This document shows positions 7,562 to 14,405 of a stretch of 22,586 bases of DNA, piece by piece. Position 1 is the stretch's first letter. Each line of letters opens with the position of its first letter. Made by a program: the position numbers and the translations under genes. The notes beneath the pieces were generated by a model, which saw only the letters and a program-made list of their open reading frames with translations, searched no databases and was not told the origin of the DNA. This DNA is from a virus: positions 1 to 22,586 of the IMG/VR virus record IMGVR_UViG_3300000116_000263; one strand, given 5' to 3'.

Positions 7562-7774
7562 TTATACTGGTAATTTTGTAATTTTTGGGAGGAGATTGGA
7601 GTCTTCACCTTCTTGTTGAATCTTTTCGATTATAGGTTTAGACAGAAGTTTTGCACCAGAGGGAAAATCAATATCAAATGTATTGCAGGCGTTAATTACG
7701 GCGGTAATGTACGAGTTACATACTTTAACCTCTTTTTCCACCAGTTGACAAAAATCAAATTCAGTTGCACTCAT
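7562..7774 (-). CDS. 33: late transcription co-activator, T4 gp33-like
   Basis: 70 aa from the ATG at 7774. An ATG at 7798 in frame would add 8 residues, but AAGGAG lies directly before 7774 at good spacing, so the shorter form is chosen. gp33 bridges RNA polymerase beta-flap and the sliding clamp for late transcription and works with the gp55 sigma factor. The sequence has the small marine gp33 pattern as I recall it: an N-terminal acidic helix, CNSYITAVINACNTFDID, then a helix with SKPIIEKIQQEGEDSNLLPK and a short C-terminal ITKLPV, which would be the clamp-binding-like tail. It is followed by gp32 on the same strand and has its own sigma70-type promoter. Confidence 0.75.
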   Translation of the reverse strand: MSATEFDFCQLVEKEVKVCNSYITAVINACNTFDIDFPSGAKLLSKPIIEKIQQEGEDSNLLPKITKLPV

Positions 7775-7797
7775 GTAAGTCTCCTTTATATGTATCA

Positions 7798-7825
7798 ATT
7801 ATACATCATATAAATCCAATGTCAA
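7798..7825 (-). promoter_or_regulatory. consensus sigma70 promoter of gp33
   Basis: Minus-strand TTGACA (7825-7820), a 16-nt spacer, and TATAAT (7803-7798), both hexamers perfect, with TG adjoining the -10. It lies 23 nt upstream of the gp33 start codon. Confidence 0.85.
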
Positions 7826-7830
7826 TTCCT

Positions 7831-7838
7831 TATACATA
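7831..7838 (+). promoter_or_regulatory. late-promoter-like box TATACATA upstream of the 7877 gene
   Basis: TTATACATA at 7830-7838 lies 38 nt before the ATG at 7877, which has its own AGGAG ribosome binding site. It matches the recurrent variant found before other genes of the window. Confidence 0.5.
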
Positions 7839-7876
7839 TAAAGTAATCAATATTTTGATAATCAGGAGAATAATCA

Positions 7877-8974
7877 ATGTCTGCATCTAAAAAAGGCTCA
7901 GTTCAACTTTCGGCGGTTCAGGGAACCACTGGCTCTTATGTTCTTACCGAAGCAGTAGGACAAACTCAATCTGGTATCACAACGGGTGTTTCTGGTTATA
8001 CCGGAGATCTTGACTGTCAGGTAGTGAAGATTGCTTGGGGTTCAACTGGAGAGTTTTACTGGGCGGACGAAGAAGTAACCACTACAACTGGAACAACTGG
8101 TGGTGCTAGACCTTTTCCAGTTCAACTTAGATCATCCGCAGGAGCAGCAGTAAGTACAACTGCAATCAATGGTTCTACAAGCAGATCGATTGATGTTAGT
8201 TTGGTAAACCAAGGTGGTTCTGCTGCACAAATCGATATCTCCAATGCAAGTGCCGGTGGTGGTGCAACGACTGGTAGATACCTTGCTGTTGCCGGTACTA
8301 CAAACGGTGCGTTTGTTCCCGTTGCAGGTTCCACTGTTGGTGGTGCAATTCCCCACGTTGGTGCAACAACTGACACTGGTTCGACGTTCTCTACTAACTC
8401 AACTGCTGCGAAAGCAAGAGGTACAACTGGTGCATTCATCGGAACTATTTCTGCCAAACTAAGAGCAATTGCAAGTTACCTCGGACAAATGAAAGTCGGA
8501 GGAACTGGTGCAGATGGTGTGTATCGTGTCAGCGGACTTTCCGCAGATATTCGCGGTATTGCTGGTGGAGTCACCATCGGAACCTCTGCTGAACTCACCG
8601 GATTTACATATGCAAACTCTATCGCAGCAATTGCTGGTGGGGTTACCATCGGAATCGGAAGCGTTGCAGTAGACAATCCAAACGTCATCGGATCTAGCAC
8701 TGCTGGTACTGGTGGAGCATATGGTGGATCTGCTGGTATTCAGATTAGAACCGGATCGGTTGCTTTGAAGTCTGGTGTTCGTGTCAAGAATGTACACGGT
8801 TCCGGTACACTTACCGTTTCATATGACACTGCTGCTGGATCAACATCAGCAATGACTGGTGGATGGCAACTAGACGATGCTGAAGAAGTATTTGTCGAAG
8901 TAGATAACCTGAACAAGATTTATGTACGGGGAACAATAGACGCAGGAATCAATTACTGCTACTACGCAACTTGA
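7877..8974 (+). CDS. Gly/Thr/Ser-rich virion structural protein (unrecognised)
   Basis: 365 aa. I do not recognise the family. It is low in charge, rich in G, T, S and A, and looks beta-structured, like phage decoration or fibre proteins. Features: an N-terminal region with WGSTGEFYWADEE (near 52-64), a probable beta-sandwich middle, a duplicated segment with IAGGVTIG at about 228-235 and again near 253-260, and a C-terminal domain with VKNVHGSGTLTVSYDT, GGWQLDDAEEVFVEVDNL and IYVRGTID. The last part resembles a small all-beta virion module. AGGAG lies before the ATG. The next gene starts one base after the stop, so the two are probably made together and may act in one surface structure. Confidence 0.6.
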   Translation: MSASKKGSVQLSAVQGTTGSYVLTEAVGQTQSGITTGVSGYTGDLDCQVVKIAWGSTGEFYWADEEVTTTTGTTGGARPFPVQLRSSAGAAVSTTAINGSTSRSIDVSLVNQGGSAAQIDISNASAGGGATTGRYLAVAGTTNGAFVPVAGSTVGGAIPHVGATTDTGSTFSTNSTAAKARGTTGAFIGTISAKLRAIASYLGQMKVGGTGADGVYRVSGLSADIRGIAGGVTIGTSAELTGFTYANSIAAIAGGVTIGIGSVAVDNPNVIGSSTAGTGGAYGGSAGIQIRTGSVALKSGVRVKNVHGSGTLTVSYDTAAGSTSAMTGGWQLDDAEEVFVEVDNLNKIYVRGTIDAGINYCYYAT

Positions 8975-8975
8975 T

Positions 8976-9932
8976 ATGTTAAACGAAAAAGTTACAAAAA
9001 AAGGACATCGAGCGAGAGGTAAGGCAGATAGAAATATCACGCCCACTGCGTCTAAAGGTATTCAGCGTAAGAGAAAAGCAGAACTCAAAGTTTCTACTGT
9101 CGATGTCGGTGCTGGTCCCGCAGGATTTGATCCGCTTGACATTGCAGGTTGCTACTTCTGGTTTAGAGCAGATCAAATTAGTGGACCGTCGAACGGAGAC
9201 AACATCACCTCCAGTCATACCGTTCCAAACGAAGGTGCTTCAGGAGCGTTTGTACATTCATCAACATCAAGCGAACAACCAACATATACTGCCAGTGCAA
9301 TCAACTCCCAACCAGCAATTACCTTTGACGGAACCTCTGAATACATTGAGTTGAATTCTGCTGACAGTTGGGGAGAATTATTTGATGTGACTGAATTGGA
9401 GAGCGATTATACTGTTATGATTGTTTGTAGACCTCATGATGTATCAGATAATAGTCAGAGAATTTTTGGAATGTATGCTACTACCAACTTTGGATCAGTA
9501 CCCGGATCCGGTGTAAATAATGTTCTATGGATGGGTATTAAGAATAACTCTAAGTTTTCAATCTGCGGAAAGCATAGCGGTACTGATGAAGTTCAAGCAG
9601 CGGCCGCGATATCCGACAACGAAGCACACATTTTTACCGCAGTATATGATCATTCAGAAACAAAGATGTTTCTCTTTCAAGATGGACATCTAAGTGCTTC
9701 TGATTCTTCGTGGGAAGGGGGAGAAAGACATGCCGGTAATGTTAAATTGGGTGGAGTTCGAACAGCAGGCAGATCGATCACATATACAGATAAATTCGAT
9801 GGTGACATCGCAGAGATCCTAATTTATGATAGCAAAATGTCAGAGAGAAATCTAACCAAACTCCACCACTACTTAGGCAAGAAGTATGCTATCAACACAA
9901 AATCTGGTCGTAAGTCTATAACTCGTTATTGA
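8976..9932 (+). CDS. LamG/concanavalin-like lectin-fold virion protein
   Basis: 318 aa. After a basic, disordered N-terminus (residues 1-40, KKGHRARGKADR) comes a jelly-roll domain of the laminin G / concanavalin A-like type, about 55-310: DIAGCYFWFRADQI, QPAITFDGTSEYIEL, YTVMIVCRPHD, AHIFTAVYDHSETKMFLFQDG, VKLGGVR, and the closing DGDIAEILIYDSKMSERNLTKLHHYLGKKY. In this superfamily the closing segment is very typical. Such domains bind glycans or proteins; on a phage they usually decorate capsid or fibres. It begins one base after the 7877 gene and overlaps the convergent nuclease gene by 17 nt at its 3' end. Confidence 0.75.
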   Translation: MLNEKVTKKGHRARGKADRNITPTASKGIQRKRKAELKVSTVDVGAGPAGFDPLDIAGCYFWFRADQISGPSNGDNITSSHTVPNEGASGAFVHSSTSSEQPTYTASAINSQPAITFDGTSEYIELNSADSWGELFDVTELESDYTVMIVCRPHDVSDNSQRIFGMYATTNFGSVPGSGVNNVLWMGIKNNSKFSICGKHSGTDEVQAAAAISDNEAHIFTAVYDHSETKMFLFQDGHLSASDSSWEGGERHAGNVKLGGVRTAGRSITYTDKFDGDIAEILIYDSKMSERNLTKLHHYLGKKYAINTKSGRKSITRY

Positions 9933-10593
9933 CTAGAACTTCTTCTTGGTAGTCTCGAATAGATTTTAGAAGTGGTTTCACATACCGAATGGGATTGTCT
10001 TGAAAGACTTGACTCTCTCCTTGTTCGGTTGCAATCAAGATGGCAATATTGTCGATCTTTTGTCCAGTCATTTCTTGCCACATAATTGCATACGCAGTTG
10101 CTTGCATGAAGTAGTTCTGAATGTCTTCTTTTCTTTTGATTCGAGTAGAACCCTTGAAGTCAATGATGGATAGTTTACCATCATACTCTCCAACACAATC
10201 CACTCGTCCTGCAAGTTCTAGTGTGGAAGACCACAACGGAACTTCTTGTGCATATACATTGTTAATCTTATCCAACTCTGGTTTCAGCAGAATGAACAGA
10301 TCTAGAATGAATGGATTCAACCCACCAGTTGTTTTGTCATCAACACGGTTGTTGATATAGTCTTCGATGAGGTTGTGCAGTTTGTTTCCACGATCAAGAA
10401 CTCGTCTAGATTCCTTGGGATTCTCTGCTCTCCACTTGGCGAAGAACTGTCTCTTCTCCCAGCCAGTTACAGTAGTGACAGACGGATAGTGTCCCTCCGG
10501 TGTGGAGTAGAAACGCTGTCCGTTTTTGTTTACTGTGTTAAGATCCTTGAAAGCCTCTTCAAGAACCACATGTTTAAATTTCTTCATATCCAT
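9916..10593 (-). CDS. PD-(D/E)XK exonuclease, MGME1/RecB-like
   Basis: 225 aa. The catalytic core is easy to see: H73 in GNKLHNLIED, D132 in LAGRVDCVGEYDG, D145-x-K147 in SIIDFKGS, and Q164 in YFMQATAYAIMW. This is the order of the Cas4/RecB/MGME1 clade. The N-terminus FKHVVLEEAFKDL with RFYSTPEGHYPSVTTVTGW is the usual start of the phage branch that I recall from marine T4-like genomes. The likely role is single-strand DNA end processing during replication or recombination. The start ATG follows AGGTG. A sigma70-type promoter lies just upstream, so it is expressed apart from the structural genes. The stop overlaps the convergent LamG gene. Confidence 0.85.
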   Translation of the reverse strand: MDMKKFKHVVLEEAFKDLNTVNKNGQRFYSTPEGHYPSVTTVTGWEKRQFFAKWRAENPKESRRVLDRGNKLHNLIEDYINNRVDDKTTGGLNPFILDLFILLKPELDKINNVYAQEVPLWSSTLELAGRVDCVGEYDGKLSIIDFKGSTRIKRKEDIQNYFMQATAYAIMWQEMTGQKIDNIAILIATEQGESQVFQDNPIRYVKPLLKSIRDYQEEVLVNNEL

Positions 10594-10611
10594 ATATCAC
10601 CTGTTTCATTA

Positions 10612-10639
10612 ATTATACATCAAGATTACTAAAAGTCAA
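10612..10639 (-). promoter_or_regulatory. sigma70-type promoter of the PD-(D/E)XK nuclease
   Basis: Minus-strand TTGACT (10639-10634), a 16-nt spacer, TATAAT (10617-10612), again with TG adjoining the -10. Same architecture as the gp32 and gp33 promoters. It sits between the nuclease and the upstream Pro/Met-repeat gene. Confidence 0.75.
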
Positions 10640-10645
10640 ACGAAA

Positions 10646-12130
10646 TCACCCAAAATAACCATTATCTTTTAGCCACTGGAGAATATCTTCCCGACTAGGC
10701 ATTTTAAACTGGGGATTTGGGTTATATGGTCCTAATGGTTTTGGGGGTGTTGCATTCTTCGCCGGTGAGATCTCTTCACCAAATTGACGCCGCCGGCGCC
10801 GCATTCCGCCTGTTCCACCAAGCATCTTGTCTCTACCTTTAATACCACCTTCGTTACCCATGACTGGAGACATACCACTACCGACTGCATTAGCGACTTG
10901 CTCTTTGAAGTTCTTTGGCATGGCAGTTAAGTCTCTACCTGTTGCAAACTTTTCTTCTTCATCTCGAAGAATTTTATTAAGGAAAGACTTAATCTGCTGT
11001 GCATACTTGTCAACAAATTCCTGTGAAGCCTCTGTGGTTCCGGGTGGTTGTTGTCTTGGCATTTCTTTGGGAGCAGCAGGATCTTGTAGTAGTTTCGATG
11101 GTACAGGTTGACCTTGCTGGGGACCTTCCTGTGGAGGCATCATACCGGGATTAGGCATTCCTGATTTAGGTTCTTCGGGTGTCTCTGGAGCCATGTCCAT
11201 GTACATGTTGTCCTCTTCTGGACGAAGACGATGCCGTTCTATATCTTTAATTCCCATTCTTTTTCCGAAACCATCAGCAGGTTCCATCGCTCTTGGGCCT
11301 TCAGTTTCTGATGGGGGACCACCACCGGGCATACCCATACCACCCATTGGAGGTGCCGAGGCTGCTTGTCGCGGTTGTGGTGGTAGACCTGGTTGATCAT
11401 CCATTGATGGCATCTTAGGCATCTGTCCACCCATTGGAGGCATCGGAGGTCTCTGTCCACCCATTGGAGGCATCTTAGGCATCTGTCCACCCATTGGAGG
11501 CATCTTAGGCATCTGTCCACCCATTGGAGGCATCGGAGGTCTCTGTCCCATCTGAGGCATCGGAGGTCTCTGTCCCATCTGAGGCATCGGAGGTCTCTGT
11601 CCCATCTGAGGCATCGGAGGTCTCTGTCCCATGTCCATAGAAGGTGAGGGTGCCTGTCCTGTGGATGGTGGTGGTGGTAGTGATGGTTTTCTTACCATAC
11701 CTTCAAGGTCACTAAACCCAAGATCAGCACTTAATGCACCGGGCTGTCCTGTTTCAAGTGGACGAACAGCACCGGGTTTCATCATACTACCCATTCCGGG
11801 TGATGTTTTGTCCATAGCATCACGAAAGGATTGCAAAGTTCTTTTTGCTAATTTGGTTGCTTCGTCTTCTTCGTCCTCTTGTGGCATCCTATACTGTTCA
11901 GTAAGAGATTTTGCCTTGTTTAGTATAGACTGTACCATTTTTTTTCCTTGAGTGGACATAGTTTTTTGTTCCTTTTTCATCATGGTAAGTGTTTCTTTCA
12001 TACCTTGTTTTGACATGAGGTGAAGATTTTTTGGTTCAATTGAGTCTCCGGTTGACATTGTAGCAACCATTGAAAGGAGTTCTTGCTCCTCTTTATTGAA
12101 TAGTTTAAAGTCTTTCTTACTAAGTTTCAT
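10646..12130 (-). CDS. Pro/Met-rich repeat protein of unknown function
   Basis: 494 aa, not recognised. The N-terminus (1-110) is charged and helical, with Lys- and Met-rich segments (KETLTMMKKEQKTM). A long disordered Pro/Met/Gly/Gln region follows, with tandem repeats at residues 167-240 (see the repeat entry). A further Pro-rich part reaches to about 370, then a helix near 370-420 (QEFVDKYAQQIKSFLNKILR) and a basic RRRRR segment near 455. The C-terminal end (FKMPSREDILQWLKDNGYFG) looks like a short binding peptide. The start codon overlaps the previous stop (TAATG), so it is coupled to the 12130-12630 gene. A scaffold or linker role in the virion is possible but nothing proves it. Confidence 0.7.
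   Translation of the reverse strand: MKLSKKDFKLFNKEEQELLSMVATMSTGDSIEPKNLHLMSKQGMKETLTMMKKEQKTMSTQGKKMVQSILNKAKSLTEQYRMPQEDEEDEATKLAKRTLQSFRDAMDKTSPGMGSMMKPGAVRPLETGQPGALSADLGFSDLEGMVRKPSLPPPPSTGQAPSPSMDMGQRPPMPQMGQRPPMPQMGQRPPMPQMGQRPPMPPMGGQMPKMPPMGGQMPKMPPMGGQRPPMPPMGGQMPKMPSMDDQPGLPPQPRQAASAPPMGGMGMPGGGPPSETEGPRAMEPADGFGKRMGIKDIERHRLRPEEDNMYMDMAPETPEEPKSGMPNPGMMPPQEGPQQGQPVPSKLLQDPAAPKEMPRQQPPGTTEASQEFVDKYAQQIKSFLNKILRDEEEKFATGRDLTAMPKNFKEQVANAVGSGMSPVMGNEGGIKGRDKMLGGTGGMRRRRRQFGEEISPAKNATPPKPLGPYNPNPQFKMPSREDILQWLKDNGYFG
11411..11632 (-). repeat. in-frame tandem repeats, four 27-bp and four 30-bp units
   Basis: Residues 167-240 of the Pro/Met-rich protein consist of four MGQRPPMP-type 9-residue units followed by four MGGQxPxMPP 10-residue units. 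The DNA units are nearly identical, suggesting recent expansion by slippage or unequal recombination and a likely length-variable region. Confidence 0.9.
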
Positions 12131-12630
12131 TAGACTGTCCTACTTTTTGTCGGATAGAAGGTTTTTGGTAGGAAATCATCAGAAGATACAACATTACTTG
12201 GCTGCATATCCATTGCAATACCATCTAGTTCTCGGAGGATTTGTTGACTTTTTTCTGTTCTATCAGCACTCGCAGGAAGGAGAAGCATTTTGTCAATCCG
12301 GTAAGCAAGTTCTGCCTTTTTGGGATCACTATCGTCCATCCTTTTAAGAGTTTCTTTATATGCCTTTGCTTGTTCTGGATTTACTACCATGTTACCAGAA
12401 AGACTTCCGAAATTTTGATTCAACCCATCAATAAAATTTGTAAAGTTGTATGTGGTTTTAATTATATGATTCCTAACAAAATCAAAAGAATTAGGATTAT
12501 CAACCCTGACAGTCGAACCCCTCATACTTGCGATTGAGCCTGCCTTATCTGATACACCGGGTGCTGGTACAGAAAGAACCTTCTCGTTGAGATCAACTTG
12601 CTCAGATAGGAATGTCTTATAGTCCTTCAT
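12130..12630 (-). CDS. unknown protein with T4 capsid-targeting-like N-terminus
   Basis: 166 aa, body not recognised. The first residues MKDYKTFLSEQ match the T4 internal-protein leader MKTYQEFIAEA in spacing: M-K-x-aromatic-x-x-F-(L/I)-x-E. L-S-E is then a possible gp21-type cleavage step and L-N-E a second one at about residue 16. The rest has one helical region (about 45-70, RNHIIKTTYNFTNFIDGLNQ), a helical middle (85-140) and a polar C-terminus. It lies between an 87-aa small gene and the Pro/Met-repeat gene, overlapping the latter's start by one base. Packaging into the head is inference from the leader alone. Confidence 0.6.
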   Translation of the reverse strand: MKDYKTFLSEQVDLNEKVLSVPAPGVSDKAGSIASMRGSTVRVDNPNSFDFVRNHIIKTTYNFTNFIDGLNQNFGSLSGNMVVNPEQAKAYKETLKRMDDSDPKKAELAYRIDKMLLLPASADRTEKSQQILRELDGIAMDMQPSNVVSSDDFLPKTFYPTKSRTV

Positions 12631-12640
12631 ATAAATTCTT

Positions 12641-12904
12641 TCAGATCAAAGAGATTAAGTTGGTACAGGTTGTTCTGATTCCAGCGGCCGCGGTTAGTCC
12701 AAATATCTTTTGGTGGTGGACAGGTAGAATGGTTCCTGCTGCAACATTTTGGAACTGAATTACTTGACCGTCATGAGTTGTGACACCAATAGAACCAGTA
12801 TTTCCAGTAGAACCATTGTAGATTCCAAAACCATAGACTGTTTGATCTCCGGTAACACCTGCGGGTGAAACGATTCCGGATGCTGTTTTGTACATTTCTC
12901 TCAT
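12641..12904 (-). CDS. small unknown, probable virion-associated protein
   Basis: 87 aa. Not assigned to a named family. It is beta-rich and uncharged, with VYGFGIYNGSTGNTGSIGV, DGQVIQFQNVAAGTILPV and a C-terminal TCTNLISLI. The AAGTILPV block followed by a short hydrophobic end is a pattern I associate with small phage structural proteins. GGAG at good spacing precedes the ATG, and a late-like box lies 34 nt upstream. It heads a three-gene minus-strand unit (12904 to 10646). It has no capsid-targeting-like leader, unlike the next gene. Confidence 0.6.
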   Translation of the reverse strand: MREMYKTASGIVSPAGVTGDQTVYGFGIYNGSTGNTGSIGVTTHDGQVIQFQNVAAGTILPVHHQKIFGLTAAAGIRTTCTNLISLI

Positions 12905-12938
12905 TGCATTCTCCTAATAATGGAAAGTTCTTTATGAT

Positions 12939-12946
12939 TATGTATA
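12939..12946 (-). promoter_or_regulatory. late-promoter-like box TATACATA for the 12904-10646 unit
   Basis: Minus-strand TTATACATAA, 34 nt before the ATG at 12904. It is one of a divergent pair with the box at 12983. Confidence 0.5.
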
Positions 12947-12982
12947 AGAGCAATTAGTTTGATTTTCTGAAGGATTCTCTAT

Positions 12983-12990
12983 TATACATA
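12983..12990 (+). promoter_or_regulatory. late-promoter-like box TATACATA for the 13026 gene
   Basis: TTATACATAA on the plus strand, 35 nt before the ATG at 13026, which has a CGGAGAA ribosome binding site. It is divergent to the box at 12939, with about 36 nt between them. Confidence 0.5.
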
Positions 12991-13025
12991 ATGTAAATCG
13001 TTTAACCAGAACAACGGAGAAATAT

Positions 13026-14042
13026 ATGACGAACGAAAATTTATACTACAGAATGCTCAGAGAGGAATTGCGATCAACAAGAGATTATATATTCTCTCTA
13101 TCCGAACAAAGTTTTGCTGTCCCTCCAGGCCTTGGAGACGGTGGACGTAAACCCGGACAAGAACCTGATTTTGGTGTTTCTCCGTGGCCTCCTGTTGATA
13201 GTCCTCCCATCACTCCTCCTATGGTAAAACCAAATTTCAAACCTGTTATGATTGATCCGAGTACAGGGTATCCAGAAGGAGTTAAACCGCCACAATTTGG
13301 AAACACAATTCCGATCGATCAAATCCCTGTCTGGTTGCAAGATTTTCTCACACAACCTAGAACAAATCCGAATCCACCCCCTGCAACCCTCCCTGCTTAT
13401 TTCCCTAACGGAATTCCCGAAGGTTACGAATTCCATATTATGTTCAGCGGTGTAGGTGGAGTATTTGCAATGTATGCGCTCGTTGATCCGGACGGAAATC
13501 CAATTAACCTTTTTGCTGAGTGGAACGGCACCGTAAGTACTTTCCCACCAACAGCAACAGTAGTTAGGTTTGAAAATGGAGTCCCAATAGTATTCGTTCC
13601 TGCTGGTGCCCCTGCGATGCCCGGGTATCCCGGACCTGCCTTTTATCACTTAGGAGGCGCATATATCAACTTCCTTCCCGGTGCATTCCCCGGTGTGGGT
13701 TTCCCCGTATGGTATACAGGTGGACGATGGTATACGCAAGGTGCTGACGGACAGCCAAATCCGTGGACTCCAAATAATCCCGGTGATGAGGCAGTTCCAC
13801 CAGAGGGAGACATCGAAGACAGTTGGTGGATGGGTCTACCTGAGTGGATGAGGATATCCCTTATTGCAGCAGCCACAGCAGGCGCATTGTGGTTGATAGG
13901 TACTGCTCTTGGAGATTGGTTGGGTAACAATGAACATACGAATATTGCCGGTGGTGGACCACCAGTTCCTCCCGATCCTGATGATTCCGACGAAGGCGGT
14001 GACGGCGACGACGGCGACGACGGCGGCGAAGGTGGACCATGA
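13026..14042 (+). CDS. Pro/Gly-rich protein with one membrane segment and acidic tail; leader with L-x-E steps
   Basis: 338 aa, family not recognised. The leader (1-27) is helical and contains MLREEL and FSLSEQS, two possible (L/I)-x-E cleavage steps as in other proteins of this block. Residues 32-120 are Pro-rich and disordered; 120-240 form an aromatic beta region (YEFHIMFSGVGG, DPDGNPINLF, WYTGGRWYTQGADGQP). One clear membrane-type segment spans about 276-298 (ISLIAAATAGALWLIGTAL), followed by an Asp/Gly-rich tail (DDSDEGGDGDDGDDGG), coded by GC-rich short repeats. The central YEF...DGNPI part resembles residues in the 17072-18049 protein, so the two may be distant paralogues. A terminator follows. 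Confidence 0.65.
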   Translation: MTNENLYYRMLREELRSTRDYIFSLSEQSFAVPPGLGDGGRKPGQEPDFGVSPWPPVDSPPITPPMVKPNFKPVMIDPSTGYPEGVKPPQFGNTIPIDQIPVWLQDFLTQPRTNPNPPPATLPAYFPNGIPEGYEFHIMFSGVGGVFAMYALVDPDGNPINLFAEWNGTVSTFPPTATVVRFENGVPIVFVPAGAPAMPGYPGPAFYHLGGAYINFLPGAFPGVGFPVWYTGGRWYTQGADGQPNPWTPNNPGDEAVPPEGDIEDSWWMGLPEWMRISLIAAATAGALWLIGTALGDWLGNNEHTNIAGGGPPVPPDPDDSDEGGDGDDGDDGGEGGP

Positions 14043-14073
14043 TCCCCCAAAAATAATTTTAAATTTTAGCAAG

Positions 14074-14098
14074 AAACCCCTCATAAGAGGGGTTTTTT
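14074..14098 (+). terminator. intrinsic terminator after the 13026 gene
   Basis: AAACCCCTC (14074-14082), loop ATAA, GAGGGGTTT (14087-14095), and a run of T to 14098. Confidence 0.9.
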
Positions 14099-14121
14099 GT
14101 GTCTTCTTTTTGCTCTAGTTT

Positions 14122-14129
14122 TATACATA
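14122..14129 (+). promoter_or_regulatory. late-promoter-like box TATACATA at the head of the non-coding stretch
   Basis: TTATACATATAAC on the plus strand lies after a terminator and just before the hairpin-rich stretch 14164-14375, over 270 nt from the next start codon. This suggests a transcript with a long structured leader, or a separate small RNA. Confidence 0.5.
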
Positions 14130-14130
14130 T

Positions 14131-14375
14131 AACAGTGAGTAAAACAAATACATACTTTAACTCGAAGAAACGACGACGCCTTAAGTGGTGCCGTCGTTTC
14201 TTCACACATACAAATACAGGCAGTCGGGCGGATAGTAGATCGTTTACAGAACGTAACTCTATCCATGTGCATCACAGGTGATCGTGTTTTCATCTGTGTT
14301 AAGGAATTTCGCTACCTTACGACCGTCACACAATAGACAGCCTCCCACTCAGAGTCATCGCGGTGGGAGGTTGTC
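14131..14375 (+). ncRNA. candidate structured non-coding RNA or long 5' leader
   Basis: No convincing ORF lies between 14043 and 14405. Five hairpins can be drawn by eye in a row: 14164-14203 (12 bp, a mismatch, then 4 bp, 6-nt loop); 14230-14264 (6 bp outer, 4 bp inner); 14273-14298 (9 bp with one G-T); 14300-14319 (5 bp); 14336-14375 (13 bp with one G-T, 14-nt loop). The last ends 19 nt before the AGGAGA ribosome binding site of the 14406 gene. A terminator stands before the stretch and a late-like box at 14122 could start it. It is either the leader of the 14406 gene or a separate RNA; it does not fold as a tRNA and I recognise no known family. Confidence 0.5.
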
Positions 14376-14405
14376 ATATATATATCATAAGAACAGGAGA
14401 CTTTG

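Noticed and set aside
9916-10593. Nuclease N-terminus MKKFKHVVLEEAF as another capsid-targeting leader
   Set aside because: As I recall, the FKHVxLE start belongs to the nuclease family itself, and the gene has a sigma70-type promoter, not a late box.
11400-11640. Regularly spaced repeats that might suggest a CRISPR array
   Set aside because: The units abut without spacers, are multiples of three and continue one reading frame; they are protein-coding repeats.
13646-14050. 134-codon Pro/Ser-rich frame on the minus strand
   Set aside because: It is the reverse complement of the Gly/Asp/Trp-rich 13026 gene; the skewed composition makes both frames open.
14131-14375. tRNA gene in the gap before the 14406 gene
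   Set aside because: No cloverleaf with a GTTCGA-type T arm can be drawn; the stems are long simple hairpins.
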